From NCBI GenBank assembly GCA_016935435.1, contig JAFGQZ010000031.1:1-46366 (forward strand): a DNA stretch of 46,366 bases, given 5' to 3'. The notes below the pieces were generated by a model that had not been told where the DNA came from, searched no databases, and saw only the letters and a program-made list of their open reading frames with translations. The stretch comes from Bacteroidales bacterium (GTDB taxonomy: Bacteria > Bacteroidota > Bacteroidia > Bacteroidales > UBA10428). How positions within the stretch are numbered: the first letter of the stretch is position 1; every line of letters begins with the position of its first letter. Shown here one piece after another: positions 27,275-36,486 of the stretch. Both the position numbers and the translations under genes were made by a program.

Positions 27275-30196
27275 TTACTCAAAAATATTATCGCGTAGCG
27301 TAAACAGGTTTAGCATGTTAAAATTTAGGGAGAAACGAATACGGTTTACATATTTATCGTGGGTATTGTTTAAATAGGTTTCAAAATCGGATGAAACCAG
27401 AACAGGGAAATATACTTCAAGAAATTTTCCAAACGACAGGGCAACACCTGTTTCATAATTCAGGTTGTTAAGAGTGATATAATCTGTTCCGGTGAAAAAC
27501 TCTTTACCGCCATTCGAATGCAAGCCTGCTGTTGCGTAAAACTTAAGGGGTACTTCCGGGATTTTTAGTTTTAGTTTTGCCGTAGTTAGCCATTTATTGC
27601 TGCTAAATGGAGATAATGCGGCAAAACCACCATGAATATCAATAGTTTGGTAACTAAGCAATGTTTCGCTGTTAACATCAAACCTGGCAGGGATAATATA
27701 ATCGTGCTGGTAGTCGGCAGCAGCAACACCACTCAGATAAAGCGGATAATTGGTTTTTTCGTTGAAAATATATCCGCCAAATATCCTAATTGAAAGTGCC
27801 TCGCGTGCATATTTTGCCGGAAGTCCCAAGTTGAATTCTGTGCACAGGCGAGGGCTGTTATCAGCAATTTCGAAATTTATCAATAGGTTAAAAGGGTTTA
27901 ATAAATATTTGTTTTTTAAAACATATTTCAGGTTGAAAAACCCTGTTTGGTTATTTGGTTTTGTAATATTTGAGCTTAAGACGGTTGCTGCAAGGCTTAT
28001 GCTTTGGCGCAACTGGCTTCGATCATTAGCTCTTTTGATGAATAGAATTGCCTCTGCCCGTGCTTTGTCTGTTTCAGCATATCGCTGAGCCATTAAATGG
28101 ATATCGATTCGGTTAATAACTCCTGAATTTAAAAAGGTGTGTAGTGTAAACTTTCCAGCACCTGTAATAGTTTTACTTCCGGTTCCATACATTGGTAATA
28201 ACTGGTATTCGGCTTTTTGCATGGGAATTACCGGGTTATATATTAGTACACCGGCCATGAGTTTATCGGTATAGTTCCAGCCGGCTGCCGGCAAAATTCC
28301 GATTTGAGTTTTTCCGGGTTTTTCGATAACCTGAAATTTGTTTATTTCCAGGGGTTCAATTTTCTTGCATATTCCGCTTGTCTTTATTGTGTTGTTTTTT
28401 CGGTTATATTCAGGCATTTCTATATCGTTGATAACTAACCTGGTATAATCCGAGGCAGGTAATTCTATCCATTTCGATTTGTAGAAGCCCTCATGTTTTT
28501 TTAAAAAAACCTCGTTACTTTTATTGTATCCGGTAACAGTTAATGGAGAAGAAATTTTCCCCGTATTTCTAACGAGTATTTTTCCATTTTCAATTTTTTT
28601 TACTTTATAATCGGTTTTTTTTGAAGTTAACAGGATATCGTCGAAAAACCACCCTAAACTGGTGTTGGTGCCACTCTCAAAAGCATATTTCAAATCGGCT
28701 GGATGAGGGTGCTTAAATTTCCAATCCTCATAAAAGCCTTTCATTATAGAATTAAATTTTTCCTCACCTATGCTATGCATCAGATAGTAGAATGCCAAAG
28801 CCGATTTATGGTAAATTATCGATCCATAATTAAGCATCGAAACATCGGTACTTTTTGAAACTATGGGCTGATCGATATTGAGCCTTTGCGGCATGAGCGA
28901 CGAAATCTCATAAAACATAGCTTGCGGCAGTTCGCTAATGTTTGCAAACTTTGCAAATGTTTCAGGAAGCATCATTTCATATAATTTTTTCGACCTTTTG
29001 TATTTTTCGTTCAGGTACCTGAATTCGCTGAACGAATTAATGCCTTCGTCGAGAAAAGGATAATCGCGCTCGTTAAAGCCCAGTATTCCATAAAACCAGT
29101 TATGGCCTACTTCGTGCATTATCATGGTTTCAAGTGCAAGTGGTGTGCCTGAGCCCCCCACTACTGTAATACCGGGATACTCCATTGCCCCTCCGGCCTC
29201 TATAGCTCCCCTTACAGCTATGCAATTTTTATACGGATAATTCCCATACCATTGCGAATAATAAAATAACGCGTCGTTAATATACCCCGTCGCATTTAAC
29301 CACCTGACCGAATCTTTTGGTGGGAACAAGGCCCATGTTGTAACCAGCTCTGATGAATTTGGCAGTTGCACCGAGTCTTTTTTAACCCAATAGCTTTTAT
29401 CGGCAAACCACGCAAAGTCGTGCACGTTTTTTTCGTAAAACCGAATGGTTTTATATCCTGTACTATCTTCAAAACGCGGGGTTTTGTGGTTCTCGGTTTT
29501 CTTATTGAGCCATAAAATTTCTTCCGGTGTTTGCAATTCACCTGTGGCGCCAACTACGTATTGGGCGGGGAGGGTTATTTCAACATCAAACGAACCGTAT
29601 TCGGAAAAAAATTCACCCTGATCGAGATAAGGCATCGGGTGCCACCCATCGGGGCCATAAACTGCTGGTTTTGGGTACCATTGTGTTATTTGGTAAGATT
29701 GGCCAACATGGCCGAAACGCGAAAAACTTCCGGGTATTTTAACATAAAAGGGTGTGGTAATTTGTATGGTATCGCCTGGTAGCAGGGCAGAATTGAGTTC
29801 CAGTTTACAAATGTCGATATATTTTTCATCTAATTCCCATTCAATGGAACGGCCGTTGACACAAAAATCGAGCGAATCGATGAACCCTTTTTCTTCGGCA
29901 GTAGAAAAATAAAATTTATGATCGCCGTTTTCTAACTGCTGCCTTGAAAAGGCTGTATATTTATTTTTGTATGCATTTGGCCAAAGGTGAAAGTATAAAT
30001 ATTTAAGCGAATCGGGCGAATTGTTAATATATTGTATAGTTTCGAATGCTGTAAGTGAATGATTGGTATCGTTCAGCGTTGTTTTTATAATGTAGTTCAC
30101 TTCCTGCTGGAAATATGGCTTTTGGGCCTGCATTAACGCAAATTGGCTGATGAGCAAAAGGACAGCAAATGCCCTGGACAATAAATAGTGCTGCAT
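27275..30196 (-). CDS. M1 family metallopeptidase with beta-strand-rich C-terminal domain
   Basis: This 973-residue exported protein has a signal peptide (AVLLLISQFALMQAQ). The N-terminal region (about 30-260) matches the M1 beta saddle. The substrate motif GGAMEYPG is at 335-342, and the zinc site is HEVGH at 361-365 with the third ligand E384 in FLDEG, the 18-residue M1 spacing. The peptidase portion ends near 620. The last 330 or so residues are short alternating strands with many aromatics (GWNYTDKLMAGVLIYN, LTTAKLKLKIPEVPLKFYAT) and look like a surface-associated or outer-membrane barrel. It is probably an exported aminopeptidase. It is transcribed alone, opposite to recO. Confidence 0.88.
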   Translation of the reverse strand: MQHYLLSRAFAVLLLISQFALMQAQKPYFQQEVNYIIKTTLNDTNHSLTAFETIQYINNSPDSLKYLYFHLWPNAYKNKYTAFSRQQLENGDHKFYFSTAEEKGFIDSLDFCVNGRSIEWELDEKYIDICKLELNSALLPGDTIQITTPFYVKIPGSFSRFGHVGQSYQITQWYPKPAVYGPDGWHPMPYLDQGEFFSEYGSFDVEITLPAQYVVGATGELQTPEEILWLNKKTENHKTPRFEDSTGYKTIRFYEKNVHDFAWFADKSYWVKKDSVQLPNSSELVTTWALFPPKDSVRWLNATGYINDALFYYSQWYGNYPYKNCIAVRGAIEAGGAMEYPGITVVGGSGTPLALETMIMHEVGHNWFYGILGFNERDYPFLDEGINSFSEFRYLNEKYKRSKKLYEMMLPETFAKFANISELPQAMFYEISSLMPQRLNIDQPIVSKSTDVSMLNYGSIIYHKSALAFYYLMHSIGEEKFNSIMKGFYEDWKFKHPHPADLKYAFESGTNTSLGWFFDDILLTSKKTDYKVKKIENGKILVRNTGKISSPLTVTGYNKSNEVFLKKHEGFYKSKWIELPASDYTRLVINDIEMPEYNRKNNTIKTSGICKKIEPLEINKFQVIEKPGKTQIGILPAAGWNYTDKLMAGVLIYNPVIPMQKAEYQLLPMYGTGSKTITGAGKFTLHTFLNSGVINRIDIHLMAQRYAETDKARAEAILFIKRANDRSQLRQSISLAATVLSSNITKPNNQTGFFNLKYVLKNKYLLNPFNLLINFEIADNSPRLCTEFNLGLPAKYAREALSIRIFGGYIFNEKTNYPLYLSGVAAADYQHDYIIPARFDVNSETLLSYQTIDIHGGFAALSPFSSNKWLTTAKLKLKIPEVPLKFYATAGLHSNGGKEFFTGTDYITLNNLNYETGVALSFGKFLEVYFPVLVSSDFETYLNNTHDKYVNRIRFSLNFNMLNLFTLRDNIFE

Positions 30197-30320
30197 ATAT
30201 CAGGATTAAAATTCAAACTAAAAGTATGAATTCTTTTCTGTACCCTGTTTTTTGATATAGCATTTTTTTTACTTTGTGTTGCATTTTCAAGCGGTTGGTG
30301 TAAATTAAGTTTGTTACAAC

Positions 30321-30989
30321 ATGTTGTATAAAACAAAGGGAATTGTTCTCAACAGTTTCAAATATGGCGACAGCTCTGTGGTTGTGCATATTTATACACG
30401 CGATTTCGGGCGACAGGCATACCTTGTAAACGGCGTAAGGGGCAAAACAGGGAAATTTAGGTTTAACAATTTTCAGCCGCTTACCATACTTGACTTACAG
30501 GTAGATCATAAACCAATGCGCGAGCTTCAGCGATTGAGGGAGCTGCATATTGCCCAGCCCTTTTACCATATTTATACAAATATTGTTAAAAACACCATTG
30601 CTTTATTTATTGGTGAAGTTCTTTACCGTTGTGTAAACGATACTGAGGGCAACAAACCCATGTTCGATTATATCGAAAGTGCCGTGCAGGTTCTGGATAT
30701 TTGTTCCGACGGATATGCAAATTTTCATTTGTTGTTTCTTATTCATTTTACCCGGTTTTTAGGTATTTTCCCTGAAAACAGCAATGAACTTGATAATTTT
30801 CAGCCAGTGGATGCTTCATTTAAAGTGCACAGCCTGATAAACTTTGCCCTTAACGAACCGTATAAACTCTTCTTATCAAACACTTTAAGAGTACAGTTGG
30901 TGATTGCACTTATTGATTATTACAGGTATCACCTCGAGGGCATGGGCAAGATAAATTCGCTGGAAGTTTTGCACGAAGTTTTCGCCTGA
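30321..30989 (+). CDS. recO: DNA repair protein RecO
   Basis: This 222-residue RecO has an OB-fold N-terminus (MLYKTKGIVLNSFKYGDSSVVVHIYT, then GRQAYLVNGVRGK) and a helical C-terminal domain containing LLFLIHFTRFLGIFPE. It loads RecA onto SSB-coated DNA together with RecR. It is slightly short and lacks the four-cysteine zinc finger of many RecO proteins, as is common in Bacteroidetes. It is divergent from the M1 peptidase. Confidence 0.93.
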   Translation: MLYKTKGIVLNSFKYGDSSVVVHIYTRDFGRQAYLVNGVRGKTGKFRFNNFQPLTILDLQVDHKPMRELQRLRELHIAQPFYHIYTNIVKNTIALFIGEVLYRCVNDTEGNKPMFDYIESAVQVLDICSDGYANFHLLFLIHFTRFLGIFPENSNELDNFQPVDASFKVHSLINFALNEPYKLFLSNTLRVQLVIALIDYYRYHLEGMGKINSLEVLHEVFA

Positions 30990-31085
30990 TAATTTGGTTT
31001 ATTAAATTTTATCTATCAGTTTTTACACGATTACCTGTTGCAAGTAGTTTATGTCGAAATTGGACAGGCTTTTGCCCAAGAGGTA

Positions 31086-31289
31086 TTATAGGCCGGAATT
31101 TCTTTTGAACCTTCTTACCGTTTGTTGCGATAATTCGAGTTCCATGGCCAGCTGCCAGTCTTTTGTAACTTCATAAAAATGAAGCAGCTCACTTTTGCAC
31201 GACTGGCAAAGGAAATTTTTTTCCAAAAGAATACTGCACCGCAAGCATTTTTCTGTTTTGACCATCTTCCCGGAATTTATATGAATCAT
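31086..31289 (-). CDS. Small zinc-ribbon-like protein with possible helix-turn-helix end
   Basis: This 67-residue ORF has CLRC near residue 16 and CQSC near residue 29, a plausible four-cysteine zinc site. The tail LAMELELSQQTVRRFKRNSGL resembles the second half of a helix-turn-helix. The layout recalls small flagellar-operon-type zinc-ribbon/HTH proteins, but no flagellar genes are present. The true start may be the internal ATG (MVKTEKC). It is the only ORF of any size between recO and the SiaC-like gene. Gene status is likely but not certain. Confidence 0.5.
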   Translation of the reverse strand: MIHINSGKMVKTEKCLRCSILLEKNFLCQSCKSELLHFYEVTKDWQLAMELELSQQTVRRFKRNSGL

Positions 31290-31387
31290 ACGATTTGGCT
31301 AATTACTTGGTTTCATCTGCCTCAATTTTCAATCTGGTGATAAATATCACTTAAAATGGTACAACACAATGGAAAGTATTTCGTAAT

Positions 31388-31783
31388 ATGGCTAAAAGAC
31401 AATTTGTTATGTACTTTTATATACAGGGAACAAAAACTACCCCTTATGCATACATGAACAACGGGCATATGCGAATTGTCGGAAAGGCAGTTCCTGTTGA
31501 AGAGCAACCTTTTTTCGGGCATATAAGCAAACAATTAAACCGTTACATACAAAAACCTGCAAATAAAACAAGTGTCGATATTTCGTTATCACATGTAAAT
31601 GCTTCTTCCAAAAAGGCTATGGTAGAATTTCTCAAACAACTTGAAACAATTAACAACCTCGGTTTCGAAGTAGAGGTGAACTGGTGGTACGAAACCGAAG
31701 ACGATGATGTGCGTGAGTTAGGCGAAATATTTAAAAGTATGTTCAATATTCAAATCAAACTTTTAACTAAAGCAACAAATTAG
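31388..31783 (+). CDS. SiaC-like (DUF1987) regulatory protein
   Basis: This 131-residue protein follows the DUF1987/SiaC pattern: IQGTKTTPYAYM, then a G-x-A-VPVEEQPFFGHI segment, the central VDISLSHVNASSKKAM, and FEVEVNWWYETEDDDVRELG. In Pseudomonas, SiaC is a partner switch whose conserved threonine is phosphorylated by SiaB and dephosphorylated by SiaA, controlling c-di-GMP signalling. Here that region reads NASS where I expect NTSS, so the usual phospho-site may be lost. The start could be ATG 31409 instead, removing seven residues. No siaA, siaB or siaD gene is nearby. Confidence 0.75.
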   Translation: MAKRQFVMYFYIQGTKTTPYAYMNNGHMRIVGKAVPVEEQPFFGHISKQLNRYIQKPANKTSVDISLSHVNASSKKAMVEFLKQLETINNLGFEVEVNWWYETEDDDVRELGEIFKSMFNIQIKLLTKATN

Positions 31784-31938
31784 TTTAAATAACATAGGGT
31801 ATAGTTGTTTCAAATCTGCAATAACTGGTTACTGTTAGTTTTCGAACATTAAGGTGAGCCAGTTTAATAATCGCGCATAACTTTGTTTTGTTAAATGTTA
31901 AAACGGATCCTCAACAACTATTGTTAGGAGTATTATAC

Positions 31939-31946
31939 TATTTTTG
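31939..31946 (+). promoter_or_regulatory. Bacteroidetes -7 promoter box (TATTTTTG) of dedA
   Basis: This is an exact TAnnTTTG match ending 17 bases before the dedA ATG. A second match, TAACTTTG at 31878-31885, lies further upstream and could be an alternative start point. Confidence 0.5.
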
Positions 31947-31963
31947 CCGTCAAAATTTTCAAT

Positions 31964-32590
31964 ATGCATGAATTGTTTGATTTTGTAATTAAATGGTATG
32001 AAACCCACCTGAACTATGGAACCATCACTTTATTAATGGCCATTGAAAGTTCTTTTATTCCTTTTCCATCTGAAATTGTTATCCCTCCTGCAGCCTATCT
32101 GGCACATAGCGGGCAAATGAAGCTATCACTGATTGTCCTTTTTTCAACAATAGGTTGTTTAATCGGGGCGCTGGTAAATTATGTGCTATCATATACCCTA
32201 GGGCGCAAAATAATATACGCCCTTGCCAATACTAAGTGGGCACGATTGTTTCTGATATCACAAGAAAAAATTGAAAATGCCGAAAAGTTTTTTATAAAAA
32301 ACGGCAATGTTTCAACCCTGATAGGAAGGTTAGTACCGGCAGTTCGGCAATTAATTTCCATTCCGGCCGGCCTTGCTAAAATGAGCATGAAAAACTTTCT
32401 TTTATATACAGCTATTGGTTCGGGGCTGTGGAATATTATCCTGGCCTTGTTGAGCTATTTTTTAATTGATAAATGGGAGGTTTACTACAAAGAAATATCG
32501 TGGGGCTTTGTTGTGCTGGCTATAGGATTTATCGGTTTTCTTATTTTTAAAGCCCTAAAAAAATCAAAAGAAAGGAAGGCAATTGCCTAA
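31964..32590 (+). CDS. DedA family membrane protein
   Basis: This 208-residue integral membrane protein is of the DedA/VTT superfamily. It has the membrane re-entrant motif ESSFIPFPSEIVIPPAAYLA near residue 28 and the conserved GRLVPAVRQLISIPAGLAKM near 120. Four to five hydrophobic helices are present. Some family members flip undecaprenyl phosphate or phospholipids across the inner membrane. A role in lipid-carrier recycling would fit uppP in the same genome but is inferred. Confidence 0.92.
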   Translation: MHELFDFVIKWYETHLNYGTITLLMAIESSFIPFPSEIVIPPAAYLAHSGQMKLSLIVLFSTIGCLIGALVNYVLSYTLGRKIIYALANTKWARLFLISQEKIENAEKFFIKNGNVSTLIGRLVPAVRQLISIPAGLAKMSMKNFLLYTAIGSGLWNIILALLSYFLIDKWEVYYKEISWGFVVLAIGFIGFLIFKALKKSKERKAIA

Positions 32591-32634
32591 CTTACTTAAT
32601 TCATTATTATCATATATTAACCGGGTTAGTCCTG

Positions 32635-32696
32635 TCGTTCGGGGGAACAGGCAATGCTTATCACTGATTATTGGCAGAATATATAAATAAGGCAGG
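32635..32696. repeat. Intergenic repeat, copy A
   Basis: This 62-bp segment shares about three quarters of its positions with 36844-36905, both in intergenic DNA. Shared words are GGCAGG at the end, CAGAAT and CACTG. In copy A the left part can fold, with CCTGT at 32631 pairing with ACAGG at 32648. It lies between dedA and the hemD terminator. No other copy was seen in the window. Confidence 0.5.
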
Positions 32697-32697
32697 C

Positions 32698-32725
32698 AAA
32701 AAAAAGGGGGCTGAAAGGCCCCCTT
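32698..32725 (-). terminator. Rho-independent terminator of the DUF4271-hemD operon
   Basis: AAGGGGGC pairs with GCCCCCTT (32704-32711 with 32718-32725) around a six-base loop. On the minus strand it is followed by eight T. It starts four bases beyond the hemD stop. Confidence 0.9.
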
Positions 32726-32728
32726 GTT

Positions 32729-33481
32729 TTATTTCTTGCATTTGTTGTGCTCTTGTATGAACTGGTCAAGTGCCATAGTCATTGAGGGTGCGTTTGGCAT
32801 TGGTGCAGCCAAATCGAGGCGCAGGCCGGCATCTCTGACGGCTTGTGCAGTGGAATTGCCAAACGAGGCAATTATGATATCTTTCTGATCGAAGTCGGGG
32901 AAGTTTTTAAAAAGCGATTTAATTCCCGATGGGCTAAAAAATACCAGTACATCATAGTTAATCATTGAAAGATCAGTAAGGTCGCTGCTAACAGTCTGGT
33001 ACAAAATGGCAATTTTGTGTTTGATTTTGTGTTTTTCCAAAAGAGCAGGAATTTCATCTTTATGTTGCTCCGATAGTGGCACAAGGTACTTTTCTTCTTT
33101 GTGCTTCTCGAGCATTTCCATAAGTTCGGGAAACTTTCCCAGTCCGTAAAAAATTTTGCGTTTACGATATACAATGTATTTTTGCAGGTAATGTGCAATC
33201 GATTCTGAAGTACAGAAGTACTTCATGGTATCGGGCACTGTAATCCGCATTTCGGCAGCAATTCGATAGTAATGGTCGATAGCTGTTTTACTGGTAAAAA
33301 CAACTGCTGTAAAATCTAAAAAATTTACCCGTTGCTTTCTGAATTCTTTGGTCGGAATAGGTTCGACATGGATGAATTGCCTGAATTCGAATTTTACATT
33401 GTTTTTTTCCGCAACCTCTGCATAAGGGTTCTTGTCAGAGGATGGTTCCGGCTGGGATACCAGAATTTTTTTGATCTTCAT
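32729..33481 (-). CDS. hemD: Uroporphyrinogen-III synthase
   Basis: This 250-residue protein matches the two-domain HemD fold. It starts IKKILVSQPEP and has FTAVVFTSKTAIDHYY in domain 1, YDVLVFFSPSGIKSLF in domain 2 and IIIASFGNSTAQAVRDAGL near the end, where the family has a G-x-x-T-A motif. It closes the tetrapyrrole ring with inversion of ring D. HemD proteins diverge widely, but the upstream DUF4271 gene is the usual Bacteroidetes neighbour and supports the call. Confidence 0.9.
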   Translation of the reverse strand: MKIKKILVSQPEPSSDKNPYAEVAEKNNVKFEFRQFIHVEPIPTKEFRKQRVNFLDFTAVVFTSKTAIDHYYRIAAEMRITVPDTMKYFCTSESIAHYLQKYIVYRKRKIFYGLGKFPELMEMLEKHKEEKYLVPLSEQHKDEIPALLEKHKIKHKIAILYQTVSSDLTDLSMINYDVLVFFSPSGIKSLFKNFPDFDQKDIIIASFGNSTAQAVRDAGLRLDLAAPMPNAPSMTMALDQFIQEHNKCKK

Positions 33482-33510
33482 GTTTTGTGAGCCTCCTATT
33501 ATAACTTCTT

Positions 33511-34524
33511 CTATCTCAGCGATAAAGCAAATTTAATACCTACAATTGCAGGCAAAATTTCAAGCGTACAAAGGTACAAAATACTATACAATAAAAAAAC
33601 ATTATGTTTCAGAATAATCTGTAACCCCCTTAAATATTGGTACAAAACACCAATAACCACAAGTCCTCCGCTAATGTAAAAAATTGCATCTGAGAAAGGT
33701 TGTCGCAGGTAAAAGGTACTGATTGCCAGGGGCAGAATAATCAATCCAAGGTTTTTATGCAATAAGTATGTGTTGTGAATATATTCCCTGAATATTTCCT
33801 GCGATTCAAAAAGGTAACCTGTTAATTGCTGAATCCCCAGCCTTAAAGTTAGAAAGAGGAATAACAGGATAGTAATCAGCATATAGTTTATTAAATTGTT
33901 TTCTGATGGAAGTTTAATATTAAAAAATAGAAAACCGCGCAGCAGGAAAAGCGAAGTGGCAAGTAAAAAAATCAGGTTAAGGAATATGAATACCCTGCGT
34001 ACGAGGATATTTTTTTCTCGTAAAAGTTTTTCTGCTGTTTGACGGTTTACTGCCGATGAAAAAATTAGGGGGAGATACTTCTGAAAATAAATCCGAATTA
34101 TTACCAAAAGTGAAATAGCAATAAAAGTAAGGCCAAAAACCCAGCTTTTATCGTATGATTTTTCGTGTATTAAGGGCTTATTGCCACTATATGTTATAGT
34201 TTCTGTTGAAAAAAGCGCCTTTAATTCCCGGGAAGGTGCCGATATTACAGAATTGCGGGAATATTGCCCCAGGCTGGGGAAAAATGTATAGGGAATAGCA
34301 GCCACAGGGTTTGGTTCAGATTGAACAATTGCCCGAACAGTATCGGTTGCTTCCAATCCAGGGCCGGGCAATGTTATGTTAATTGTCTTTTTTGGCGCGG
34401 GGACAACCTTTTTTTGTAATAAACTATTACCTGTTAATTCATTTGCCATTGAAGTATCTGGCACAGAATCCTGCATACCGGCTAAAAGTTTTGCATTGTT
34501 TGAATATAAAGAATCATGCTGCAT
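33511..34524 (-). CDS. DUF4271 multi-pass membrane protein
   Basis: This protein of about 337 residues has a polar N-terminal third and then six to seven hydrophobic helices (for example FGLTFIAISLLVIIRIYF, RVFIFLNLIFLLATSLFLL, INYMLITILLFLFLTL). It is recognised as DUF4271, a family of unknown function. The longest frame opens with TTG at 34551, but that codon lies inside a TAnnTTTG promoter box (34549-34556), so I place the start at ATG 34524. hemD follows after 29 bases. Confidence 0.85.
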   Translation of the reverse strand: MQHDSLYSNNAKLLAGMQDSVPDTSMANELTGNSLLQKKVVPAPKKTINITLPGPGLEATDTVRAIVQSEPNPVAAIPYTFFPSLGQYSRNSVISAPSRELKALFSTETITYSGNKPLIHEKSYDKSWVFGLTFIAISLLVIIRIYFQKYLPLIFSSAVNRQTAEKLLREKNILVRRVFIFLNLIFLLATSLFLLRGFLFFNIKLPSENNLINYMLITILLFLFLTLRLGIQQLTGYLFESQEIFREYIHNTYLLHKNLGLIILPLAISTFYLRQPFSDAIFYISGGLVVIGVLYQYLRGLQIILKHNVFLLYSILYLCTLEILPAIVGIKFALSLR

Positions 34525-34548
34525 GCAGTGGGCAATTAAAATGTCTTG

Positions 34549-34556
34549 CAAAGTTA
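34549..34556 (-). promoter_or_regulatory. Bacteroidetes -7 promoter box (TAACTTTG) of the DUF4271-hemD operon
   Basis: This is an exact TAnnTTTG match on the minus strand, ending 24 bases before ATG 34524. It decides the start of the DUF4271 gene, since the in-frame TTG at 34551 would fall inside the promoter. Confidence 0.6.
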
Positions 34557-34668
34557 AACGCGATTATTGAAAATTGTTCTGTCAACGCCGGAAAGTATTT
34601 AACATATTGTGGCGAATTTTCTTCCAGAATGGATATTGATTGTCCTGTTATTTAATAATACAGCTTAT

Positions 34669-36486
34669 TTATTTCGAATATTGGCCGATAAAAGCCAGGA
34701 GCGTATTTTTATTGATAGGTTTAGTTATAAAATTATCGTAGCAGTGTTTAGGCAGAATTTCTTCATCTGGCGCTGATGTATAGGCTGTTTGCATAATAAT
34801 TGGCACCAATGGGTTTATTTTTTTTATTTCAATTGCAGCCTCACTGCCGTTAACAACAGGCATTTTTATATCCATAAAAATTATTGAAATACCGGTATGT
34901 TTAATGTATAAATCTATGGCTTCCTGACCGGTTCTGGCCCAGATAATTTCCTGTGCGTAAGGTTGCAATACTTCTTTCAGGTACAAATAATTCGATTCTT
35001 CATCATCGGCAATGAGTATTACTGGTTTTTTTGATAAATTAATAATCAGATCATCATCAGGAGGGTAAAAAACCGGCAAAGGGTTTTTTTCTTGTATTGG
35101 CAGTGCAAAATTTACAGTGGTTCCTTCATTTGGGGTTGAGTCAATCCAAATTTTGCCGCCTAGGATATTGGTAAGGCCCTTACAAATTGAAAGGCCTATA
35201 CCTGCCCCAGCATGAAATCGCGACTCTGAGTCTTCGCGCTGGCTGAAGTATTTAAAAAGTGAGTCGTGAAAATCCCTTTCAATACCTATGCCGCTGTCTT
35301 TTACGTAAAACTGAATATTTCTTTCTATAATGCTCATGCCAAACTCTACATAACCGGAAATGGTAAATTTGAAAGCATTGTCGAGCAGGTTCCTGAATAT
35401 TTTAAGGAGTTTTTCTTCGTCGGTTATGAAATCAAGTTCGGAATTTAGGAAGTAAGTAAGTTTTATTTTTTTTCTCTTTGCCAGCGGGGAAAACATTTCG
35501 TATAACATTTGCATAAAAGCTCTGGCATTAATTTGTGTTGGGTTTGTTTTTATGCTTCCGGCAACAATCTGCGATATTTCAATTAAATCTTCAATAATGT
35601 TTATTAAACGTTCACAGCCCTGAACAATAAATTCGATATATTTTTTTTGTTTTTCCGGTTTAGTTTGCGGATCGATTAGCAAATCGGTGAAACCCACAAT
35701 GGCATTCATTGGGGTACGTATTTCGTGCGAAATGTTGTTTAAAAAAGCTGTTTTTAATTTTTCGCTTTCTTCGGCTTTTATGCGGGCTTTTTCAAGTTCA
35801 AACTGGGCATTTTTAAAGTGGCTTATGCCTAAAATTGTGCCTAGGTAAGACACGTATTGGTTATTAAAACTTAGTTCGGTTTTTGCCCCTCTGAAAAGCA
35901 CCCATTTATAATTACCATAAAAGCTTTTTAACAGTATTTCGGTATTATCGGGCAATATTGAATTTGTTTGTAGCGCATTTATTAAGTTTTGGTACTCTGC
36001 AAGTGTTTCAGGATGGACAACCTCCTTCTGATTGCTTTCGCTTATTTCGTAATAGAGCGGCTCAAAATCGAGGAAACAGTAGCGCTTGTTTATGGCCAAA
36101 AGGTTTTTATCGGGGTACCATTCCCATAATGCCTGGCTGGCACCTCTTACGGAAGTGTTCAGCCGAAGGTTGTTTTCTTTTAATTTCTGTTCTTTCTTTT
36201 TGTTCGCTTCCAGCTCTTTTTTCAGACAGTACGAGAATACAGCAAGAATAAACAGCGGAATAAATATAATTTCCAGTTCATCTTCATAATTATCGAAACC
36301 GGTAGCTATTTGCCAATGCTCAAATATGTTGGTGAGCGTAACAAGAAAAAGCAGGAAAAAGGAAATGAGTATGAATATCAATGAACTGTCGCTGCGAAAA
36401 ACACGGAATAGTTTAAATAGCAATATTATTATCATTATTGATATTATAGCTATTGAAACGATATTCAGGATTCCGATTGTCAGCAT
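34669..36486 (-). CDS. Hybrid sensor histidine kinase with response-regulator domain
   Basis: This is a 605-residue protein. Residues 1-90 hold three hydrophobic helices with an EHWQ/EDELE motif between helices two and three. A coiled linker follows, then a PAS-like domain (about 110-230). HisKA has the phospho-accepting H254 in SHEIRTPMNAIVGF. HATPase_c follows (N-box NLLDNAFKFT near 366, G-boxes DSGIGI and GAGIGLSICKG), then a receiver domain (acidic pair 494-495, phospho-acceptor D539 in FMDIKMP, K589). There is no output domain, so the signal must pass to another protein. The ATG shares one base with the stop of the 91-residue membrane gene upstream, so the two are coupled. Confidence 0.93.
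   Translation of the reverse strand: MLTIGILNIVSIAIISIMIIILLFKLFRVFRSDSSLIFILISFFLLFLVTLTNIFEHWQIATGFDNYEDELEIIFIPLFILAVFSYCLKKELEANKKKEQKLKENNLRLNTSVRGASQALWEWYPDKNLLAINKRYCFLDFEPLYYEISESNQKEVVHPETLAEYQNLINALQTNSILPDNTEILLKSFYGNYKWVLFRGAKTELSFNNQYVSYLGTILGISHFKNAQFELEKARIKAEESEKLKTAFLNNISHEIRTPMNAIVGFTDLLIDPQTKPEKQKKYIEFIVQGCERLINIIEDLIEISQIVAGSIKTNPTQINARAFMQMLYEMFSPLAKRKKIKLTYFLNSELDFITDEEKLLKIFRNLLDNAFKFTISGYVEFGMSIIERNIQFYVKDSGIGIERDFHDSLFKYFSQREDSESRFHAGAGIGLSICKGLTNILGGKIWIDSTPNEGTTVNFALPIQEKNPLPVFYPPDDDLIINLSKKPVILIADDEESNYLYLKEVLQPYAQEIIWARTGQEAIDLYIKHTGISIIFMDIKMPVVNGSEAAIEIKKINPLVPIIMQTAYTSAPDEEILPKHCYDNFITKPINKNTLLAFIGQYSK

Noticed and set aside
30306..30313. TAAGTTTG, an exact -7 box just before recO
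   Set aside because: It ends only 7 bases before the ATG, which would give an almost leaderless transcript. It is too close to accept without mapped 5' ends.
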